A DNA stretch of 19,256 bases from Acidobacteriota bacterium. GTDB taxonomy: Bacteria; Actinomycetota; Acidimicrobiia; Acidimicrobiales; UBA8190. A program made the translations under genes and the position numbers. Within the stretch, counting starts at the first letter, position 1; the number at the start of each line of letters is the position of its first letter. The notes under the pieces are model-generated. The model worked only from the letters and a program-made list of their open reading frames with translations, ran no database searches and was not told the DNA's origin. Shown here piece by piece: positions 14,866-19,256 of this stretch. The stretch covers positions 1-19,256 of the forward strand of contig JAGWNV010000012.1 of assembly GCA_028872975.1 (NCBI GenBank), in the 5' to 3' direction.

Positions 14866-16053
14866 TCAGCCCCGGGCCAGGACGGGCAGGGCCCGGTAGC
14901 GGCGGGTGAAGGGGCCCGGAGCCAGCTCGCCGGCCGACCCGTCGGCGGCGAAGCGGGGGAGGGCGGCGAGGAGCTCCTCGAGGACGACGCGGCCCTCGAG
15001 GCGGGCGGCGGCGGCCCCGAGGCAGTGGTGGGGCCCGTAGCCGAAGGCGAGCATGCGTCTCACCTTCCGGCCCACGTCGAGCCGGTCGGCGTCGGGGCCG
15101 AACTCCCGGTCGTCGCGGTTGGCGGCGGCGTAGAGGAGGTGGACCTTGGCGTCGGCCGGGACGGCCCTCCCCCGGATCTCCACGGGCCTCGTGGTCGTCC
15201 GGGAGAGTCCCTGGACGGGGCTCAGGTACCGCAGGAGCTCGTCGACGGCACCGACCACCAGGCCGCCGTCGGCGAGGAGGCGGGCCCGCTCGGCGGGATG
15301 GTCGGTGAGGGCGACGGCCGCCCCCGAGAGGAGACCGGCGGCGGTGTCGTTGCCGCCGGCGATCATGACGAAGCAGAAGCCGAGGATCTCCTCGGTGGAC
15401 ACCGGCCTCCCGTCGATCTCGGCGTCGAGGAGGACCGACAGCATGTCGTCGGCCGGCTCCGCCCGCCGGCGGCCGAGGAGGTCGGTGAAGTACCCGTAGA
15501 GCTCGCCGACGGCTTGGCGGGCCCCGAGGAGGCCACCGGCGGCGATGGCCTGGACGATGGCTGCGCTCCAGACGCCGAAGCGGTCCCGGTCCTCGGGGGG
15601 CACGCCGAGGAAGGCGGCCACCACCAGCGAGGGCAGGGGGTCGGCGAGGAGGGCGACGAAGTCGCCGCTGCCCGCCTCGGCCAGGAGGGCGAGCTGCCCG
15701 CGGACGAAGGCCCGGACCTCGGGCTCGAGGGCGGCCACACGACCGGGGGTGAAGAGCCGGTTCACGAGGCGTCGGTAGTCGGTGTGCCGGGGCCGGTCCA
15801 TCATGACGAGGGTCGGGGCCAGGCCGAGCTTCGTGATCTCGTCCTCCTCGAAGGTGAGGCCCCGGGCCGAGGAGAAGGTGGCGGTGTCGGTGGCGGCGGC
15901 GAAGACGTCCTCGAACCGGGACAGCACCCAGAACCCCCGGCCGGCGACGTGGTGGACCGGATCGTGGTCCCGCAGGCGCGTGTAGAGGGGATGGGGGTCC
16001 CGCCAGAGCCCGGGGTCGAGGGGGTCGTAGCGGACCGGGGCGAGGTCGGTCAT
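14866..16053 (-). CDS. Cytochrome P450 (bacterial class I type)
   Basis: This is a 395-residue soluble P450 monooxygenase. The I-helix oxygen-activation motif is AGGNDTA (232-238), the K-helix ExxR is E272-x2-R275 in DELLRYLSP, and the heme loop is FGYGPHHCLG with the thiolate C344. The substrate-contact region before helix C carries MMDRPRHTDYRRLVNRLFTP. Electrons would come from a separate ferredoxin and reductase, neither seen in this window. Its ATG at 16053 overlaps the stop of the upstream P450 gene by 4 bp (ATGA), so the two P450s are co-translated. It is clearly a different family from its neighbour, lacking the RLRSNFINGIKH ending, so it probably oxidises a different position or intermediate. 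The substrate is unknown. Confidence 0.95.
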   Translation of the reverse strand: MTDLAPVRYDPLDPGLWRDPHPLYTRLRDHDPVHHVAGRGFWVLSRFEDVFAAATDTATFSSARGLTFEEDEITKLGLAPTLVMMDRPRHTDYRRLVNRLFTPGRVAALEPEVRAFVRGQLALLAEAGSGDFVALLADPLPSLVVAAFLGVPPEDRDRFGVWSAAIVQAIAAGGLLGARQAVGELYGYFTDLLGRRRAEPADDMLSVLLDAEIDGRPVSTEEILGFCFVMIAGGNDTAAGLLSGAAVALTDHPAERARLLADGGLVVGAVDELLRYLSPVQGLSRTTTRPVEIRGRAVPADAKVHLLYAAANRDDREFGPDADRLDVGRKVRRMLAFGYGPHHCLGAAAARLEGRVVLEELLAALPRFAADGSAGELAPGPFTRRYRALPVLARG

Positions 16054-17321
16054 CGGCTCCAGGCGGCGGGAAGGTGCTTGATCCCGTTGATGAAGTTGGA
16101 CCGGAGACGGTCGGGGGGACCCGTGGCCTCGATGTCGGGCAGCTGCCGGAAGAGCTCGCGGAACATGACGGTGATCTCCCGGCGGGCCAGGTGGGCCCCG
16201 AGGCAGAAGTGGGGTCCGGCGGCGCCGAAGCCGAGGTGGGGATTGGGCTGGCGGGTCACGTCGAAGCGGTGGGAGTCGGCGAAGACCGACTCGTCCCGGT
16301 TGGCCGAGTTGTAGAAGAGGAGCACCTTGTCCCCCTCGGCGAGGGGCTGGCCCGAGAGCTCCGTGGGCCGGGTCACGGTCCGGCGCATGAAGATCACCGG
16401 CGAGGCCCAGCGGACGATCTCGTCCACGGCGGTGGGGGCCACCCCGTCGACGTCGGCCGCCCAGAGGGCCCGCTGGTCCGGGTGCTCGGTGAGGGCCCAG
16501 AGGCCGTGGCTGATGGCGTTGCGGGTCGTCTCGTTGCCGGCCACGAGGAGGAGGATGAAGAAGGAGGCGAGCTCGGCGTGGCTCAAGGACTCGCCGTCCA
16601 CGTTGGCGTGGAGGAGGGCGGAGGTGAGGTCGTCGGTCGGGTCCGAGACTCGCTTGGCGGCGAGGTCGTGCATGAGGGCGGTGAGCTCGCCCGCCGCCGA
16701 CATGAAGGCGAGGAGGACGTCGTCGCCCTCAGGGACGTACTCGGTGTCGCCGGCGCTCAGGATGACGTTCGAGCAGTGGAAGACCCGGTCGTACTCCGAC
16801 TCGGGGACGCCCATCATGTCGCAGATCACCTTGAGCGGCAGCCGGGCCGCCACCTCGGTGACGAAGTCACAGGACCCCCGGGGGGCCACGGCGGCAACGA
16901 CGTCGGCGGCCACCCGCTCGATGGAGTCCTCGACGGACTTCACCATCCGGGGGTTGAAGGCGGCGGAGACGATCCGGCGCAGCCGGGAGTGGCGGGGGTC
17001 GTCCATGTTGATCATGGACCCGAAGTACTCGAGGAGCTCGGCCGGCATGTCCTGGATCGTGGATCCGGAGCGGCCCGAGCAGTAGATCTCCGGGTGGCGG
17101 CTGGCCTCGACCACGTCGGCGTGACGGGTGAGGGCCCAGTACCCGGGACCGGCCGGGATGGGGATGGTGGACTCGGGCAGGTCGGGCTCGGCGTAGAAGG
17201 CGAGGGGCCGCTCGGCCCGGAGGGTCCGGAAGGCGGCCTCGCGGACCTCGAGGGGCTCGGACCAGAAGTCCAGGTTCGACAGGTCGAAGCTGTCCACCGG
17301 CAGGATCTGCTGGCTGGTCAC
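16050..17321 (-). CDS. Cytochrome P450, CYP125/CYP124/CYP142-like
   Basis: This 423-residue P450 is from the group that hydroxylates the terminal carbon of sterol side chains (CYP125, CYP142) or methyl-branched lipids (CYP124). Motifs are the I-helix LVAGNETTRN (A261-T266), K-helix E301-x2-R304 in DEIVRWASPV, and YNSANRDESVF followed by NPHLGFGAAGPHFCLGAHLA (heme thiolate C373). The C-terminal RLRSNFINGIKH (405-416) closely parallels the RLRSGWLNGIKH ending I recall for M. tuberculosis CYP125. MINMDDPRHSRLRRIVSAAF is likewise family-typical. The start is GTG 17321, with GGAGGTGA four bases upstream, rather than the longer open frame to 17414. It is the first gene of the unit and overlaps the next P450 by 4 bp. 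CYP125 versus CYP124/142 assignment needs a tree. Confidence 0.95.
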   Translation of the reverse strand: MTSQQILPVDSFDLSNLDFWSEPLEVREAAFRTLRAERPLAFYAEPDLPESTIPIPAGPGYWALTRHADVVEASRHPEIYCSGRSGSTIQDMPAELLEYFGSMINMDDPRHSRLRRIVSAAFNPRMVKSVEDSIERVAADVVAAVAPRGSCDFVTEVAARLPLKVICDMMGVPESEYDRVFHCSNVILSAGDTEYVPEGDDVLLAFMSAAGELTALMHDLAAKRVSDPTDDLTSALLHANVDGESLSHAELASFFILLLVAGNETTRNAISHGLWALTEHPDQRALWAADVDGVAPTAVDEIVRWASPVIFMRRTVTRPTELSGQPLAEGDKVLLFYNSANRDESVFADSHRFDVTRQPNPHLGFGAAGPHFCLGAHLARREITVMFRELFRQLPDIEATGPPDRLRSNFINGIKHLPAAWSR

Positions 17322-17325
17322 TCGG

Positions 17326-17333
17326 TCACCTCC
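17326..17333 (-). promoter_or_regulatory. Strong Shine-Dalgarno for the CYP125-like gene
   Basis: GGAGGTGA on the minus strand is a near-perfect anti-SD complement, four bases before GTG 17321. It fixes the start and excludes the upstream 31-codon extension. Confidence 0.85.
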
Positions 17334-17482
17334 GGGCGCGAGGGCCACCGGGACGTTCGGATGCCTCGGGCCTCGGGGGGACATCCTCGCGCCCGGACCG
17401 GTCGCTGGTCGCATTCGCCCAGGTCCGAGGCGTGGCGCCGGCCCCGCCGCTACCCCGAGGTCGGCGCCGGCGAGTCCAACTG

Positions 17483-17517
17483 GGAACGCGCAATCCGCCC
17501 GGAACGCTCAATCCGCC
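17483..17517 (+). repeat. Two imperfect 17-bp direct repeats
   Basis: GGAACGCGCAATCCGCC (17483-17499) and GGAACGCTCAATCCGCC (17501-17517) differ at one base and have an 18-bp period. They end 58 bp before the PIN-TRAM start, where an activator or repressor could bind. Nothing else in the window matches them by eye. Confidence 0.7.
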
Positions 17518-17575
17518 GCCGGTCGCGTGCCGATACCTCTCCTGCACCCGGCCGAGGCCGGGCGTGGAGGGTGCA

Positions 17576-18634
17576 GTGGTCTTCGTCGAAGTGTTCAGAC
17601 TCCTCCTCGTGATCGTGGGGGTCGTCGCCGGCCTGCGGGTGGGCGACCACATCGGCGCGCAGACGCTGGCGCCGGTGGTGGGGGTCGTCCTGGCCACCCT
17701 CGTCACCTACGTGGCCGGCGGGGTCGTCGGCAGGCTCTTCGACAAGGGGCTCGGCCAGGCCCTCCGGCGCCTGCGGGACATGCCGCCGGCCGAGGTCTTC
17801 GCCGGCTCGGTGGTGGCCACGACGGGACTCCTGGCCGGCCTCGCCTTCGGTCTGGCCCTCGTGCCCCTGGTCCGGTCGACCATCGCCTATCCCCTCACCG
17901 CCACCCTGGCCTGGGTGCTCTGCGCCGGCGGGGCCCGCCTCGGCGTGGCCAAGGGCCAGGACATCGTGAGGGCGGTGGGGATGGGGCACCTCGTCGACCG
18001 GCCCAGTCATTCCGAGAGGGGGGCGATGGTGGTGGAGACCTCGGCCCTCCTCGACCGCCAGCTCGTCGCCCTCGGGGCGGCGGGGCTCCTCGGCGGTGGG
18101 CTCGTGGTGCCGAACTTCGTCCTCGACGAGGCCCGGACCCTCGTGGCCGGCCCCGACCCGACCTCGGCCCGCCGGGCCCGGGCCGGCATCGAAGGCCTCG
18201 AGGCCCTGCGGCACCAGTCGGTGTCGGTCTGGATCGACGAGTCGGAGGTGCCCGAGGCGGCGACGACGGCGGAGAAGGCGGTGGCGCTGGCGAGGCGGCT
18301 CCGGTGCCGGCTGGTCACCTGTTCGGCCGACCTGGCGGCCCGGGCGCGGGGGGAGGGCGTCGAAACGGTGAACCTCCGGCAGCTCTCGGCCGACCTGGCT
18401 CCCCACCATCCCGCCGGCGAGCGGCTGGTCGTCGACCTCGTGAAGCACGGCAGCCAGCCCCATCAGGCCGTGGGATACCTCCCCGACGGGGACATGGTCG
18501 TGGTCAACGACGCCGAGGGATTGGTCGGGCGCCTGGAGGTCCCCGTGGTCGTCTCGAGCAGCCGGCCCACGAGCCAGGGGCTCCTCCTCTTCGCCCGCCT
18601 CGCCGAGGTGGCTGAGCCCGTCCCGGCCCGCTGA
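17576..18634 (+). CDS. YacL-like membrane-anchored PIN-TRAM protein with degenerate PIN site
   Basis: The 352-residue protein has the YacL layout: about four hydrophobic segments (near 3-20, 31-51, 76-99, 102-118), a cytoplasmic PIN nuclease-like domain (about 150-280) and a TRAM RNA-binding domain (about 281-348; GERLVVDLVKHGSQPHQAVG, LPDGDMVVVNDAEG). Against my recollection of B. subtilis YacL, the first PIN acid LDTS becomes VETS (E154). The FVLEEL pair is kept as FVLDEA (D184/E185). The third acid VDSK becomes TAEK (A232, with E233 next to it) and TNDFNL becomes TCSADL (S250, with D252 two residues on). Nuclease activity is therefore doubtful. Start GTG 17576 has GGAGGG four bases upstream; the open frame to 17432 is not hydrophobic and is rejected. 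YacL-family proteins are thought to act in RNA metabolism; the role here is unknown. Confidence 0.88.
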   Translation: MVFVEVFRLLLVIVGVVAGLRVGDHIGAQTLAPVVGVVLATLVTYVAGGVVGRLFDKGLGQALRRLRDMPPAEVFAGSVVATTGLLAGLAFGLALVPLVRSTIAYPLTATLAWVLCAGGARLGVAKGQDIVRAVGMGHLVDRPSHSERGAMVVETSALLDRQLVALGAAGLLGGGLVVPNFVLDEARTLVAGPDPTSARRARAGIEGLEALRHQSVSVWIDESEVPEAATTAEKAVALARRLRCRLVTCSADLAARARGEGVETVNLRQLSADLAPHHPAGERLVVDLVKHGSQPHQAVGYLPDGDMVVVNDAEGLVGRLEVPVVVSSSRPTSQGLLLFARLAEVAEPVPAR

Positions 18635-18689
18635 GCCTCCCGCCGGCGGGTCCCGGCTAGGCCCCCCGGCGGGTCCGGCTGAGCCTCCT
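18630..18689 (+). repeat. Short GC-rich direct repeats downstream of the PIN-TRAM gene
   Basis: GCTGAGCCTCC occurs at 18630-18640 and 18679-18689. Between them CCGGCGGGTC occurs at 18643-18652 and 18666-18675. CCCGCCGGCGGG (18639-18650) is a perfect palindrome. The first copy includes the stop codon. This may be a GC-rich transcription end, but there is no T-tract. Confidence 0.45.
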
Positions 18690-18773
18690 CCGGGCGGGCC
18701 GGCGCTGAGCTGGGAAGGCGGAGCCTGGCCCTGGTCGGGTTAAGAGTCGGGCCGTCTGGAAATGATCGGTGCC

Positions 18774-19256
18774 ATGGCGGCTCCCGGCCGACTCCCTCCG
18801 GTCTGCCCGAGCTGCGCGGTCCCAGGATCCCCCGAGGACAGGTTCTGCATTCGCTGCGGGACGGCGCTCTCGGCGGGGACCCTCCGGTTCCCCGCGCCCC
18901 GCCCGGGGAACGGGGCCCTCCCGATCGTCCCGGCCGTCGTGCGCAGCGTCTCCGGGCCCCGGCGCCGGTCGGTGGTGCCCCTCGCCGTCGTGGCGGGGGC
19001 GGCCCTCCTCGTCCTCGTCTTCGGCTTCCTGCACGTCTGGTTGGTCGTCGTGGCGCTCGTGGCCGTGGCCTTCGTCGTGAGCTACGTCTGGTGGGAGGAC
19101 TTCGTCGAGGGACTCGCCGTTCCGGGCCGGCGGTTCGCCAAGCGACTCGTCGACAACCTCTTCTCCTACTTCCGGATGCTCCGGGTCTCCACGGCCAGCT
19201 GGACCGGCAAGGGCCGGGCCGAGGTGCGGGTGCGGAGCCGCCAACTCCAGGTCCGG
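18774..19256 (+). CDS. Zinc-ribbon membrane protein, 3' end outside window
   Basis: The reading frame stays open to the last base (161 codons). The N-terminus has a CxxC-x10-CxxC zinc ribbon (C11, C14, C25, C28, ending RFCIRCGTAL). A basic stretch (GPRRRS) then leads to a strongly hydrophobic region at about 67-106, one or two membrane spans (VVPLAVVAGAALLVLVFGF, then WLVVVALVAVAFVVSYVWW). The cytoplasmic-looking part after that (EDFVEGLAVPGRRFAKRLVD) is basic. I do not recognise a family. The zinc-ribbon-plus-transmembrane layout is common among uncharacterised actinobacterial membrane proteins. The start is either ATG 18774 (used) or the in-frame ATG 18762; neither has a clear Shine-Dalgarno. 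It is in the same orientation as the PIN-TRAM gene, 139 bp downstream. Confidence 0.75.
   Translation, partial: MAAPGRLPPVCPSCAVPGSPEDRFCIRCGTALSAGTLRFPAPRPGNGALPIVPAVVRSVSGPRRRSVVPLAVVAGAALLVLVFGFLHVWLVVVALVAVAFVVSYVWWEDFVEGLAVPGRRFAKRLVDNLFSYFRMLRVSTASWTGKGRAEVRVRSRQLQVR

Larger units (their letters stand above)
17322..17575. other. Divergent intergenic region between CYP125-like and PIN-TRAM genes
   Basis: These 254 bp should hold promoters in both directions. I see the P450 Shine-Dalgarno at one end, the PIN-TRAM Shine-Dalgarno (GGAGGG, 17566-17571) at the other, and the direct repeats at 17483-17517. I looked for a second AACNNGTT core (KstR type) and found none. No clear -10/-35 pair is visible on the minus strand. 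Confidence 0.5.

Noticed and set aside
17322..17414. 31-codon N-terminal extension of the CYP125-like protein
   Set aside because: The GGAGGTGA four bases before GTG 17321 and the match of the P450 start favour the shorter form.
17432..17575. 48-codon extension of the PIN-TRAM protein
   Set aside because: Arg/Pro-rich, contains the direct repeats, and is not hydrophobic. GTG 17576 has a good Shine-Dalgarno directly before the first membrane segment.
14350..17612. Long plus-strand open frames opposite the PPOX and P450 genes
   Set aside because: Low-complexity Gly/Glu/Val translations antisense to genes with complete P450 motifs.
1..19256. CRISPR array, tRNA/rRNA genes, insertion sequences, integrase or phage genes
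   Set aside because: No spaced identical repeats, no tRNA-like clover pattern, no terminal inverted repeats with a transposase frame were seen by eye. Small RNAs cannot be excluded.

Overview
This is a window of very GC-rich DNA from what looks like a high-GC Actinomycetota chromosome. An acidimicrobial-type or related lineage is my inference. It rests on the strong GC third-position bias, the frequent GTG starts, the CYP125-like P450s with a KstR-type operator, and the RsbW/SpoIIE-type regulators. I see no rRNA, tRNA, CRISPR array, transposase or prophage gene. The density is that of an ordinary chromosome, with 15 protein genes, two of them cut by the window edges.

Left part (1-5673): a phosphoketolase (5' end outside the window) is followed 20 bp later by an acetate kinase. 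Together they turn sugar phosphate plus Pi into acetyl-phosphate and then acetate plus ATP. rlmN (rRNA/tRNA A2-methyltransferase) faces this pair. Upstream of rlmN on the same strand is a two-part regulator, an RsbW-type ATPase domain fused through an acidic linker to an uncharacterised helical domain. The gap between those two genes holds nested inverted repeats.

Middle (5766-9998, + strand): an alpha/beta hydrolase and a VOC metalloprotein sit 10 bp apart and form a likely two-gene unit. Next comes an 874-residue phosphatase with three GAF-type domains and a SpoIIE/PP2C domain. Its tail overlaps the 3' end of the next, convergent gene. The RsbW-type protein and this phosphatase are the kinase and phosphatase types of a partner-switching pathway, but no anti-sigma antagonist or sigma factor is in the window.

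Right part (9980-17321, - strand): seven genes read leftward in two transcription units. The upstream unit is P450 (CYP125/124/142-like, sterol side-chain oxidase type) -> second P450 (4-bp overlap) -> PPOX-family flavin/F420 protein. The downstream unit is SDR -> DapB-like NAD(P) oxidoreductase -> AttH/CrtC-like protein (4-bp overlap) -> APH-like phosphotransferase. In front of the SDR lies a perfect 12+2+12 palindrome whose core, TGGAACGTGTTCCA, fits the TNNAACNNGTTNNA operator of KstR, the TetR-family repressor of sterol catabolism. It covers the -35 region of a plausible promoter. The block is best read as a sterol/isoprenoid oxidation module in which two proteins (AttH-like and APH-like) have no obvious known role.

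Right edge (17576-19256, + strand): a membrane-anchored PIN-TRAM protein of the YacL family whose PIN active-site acids are partly lost, then the start of a zinc-ribbon membrane protein that runs off the window. Two imperfect direct repeats lie upstream of the PIN-TRAM gene.
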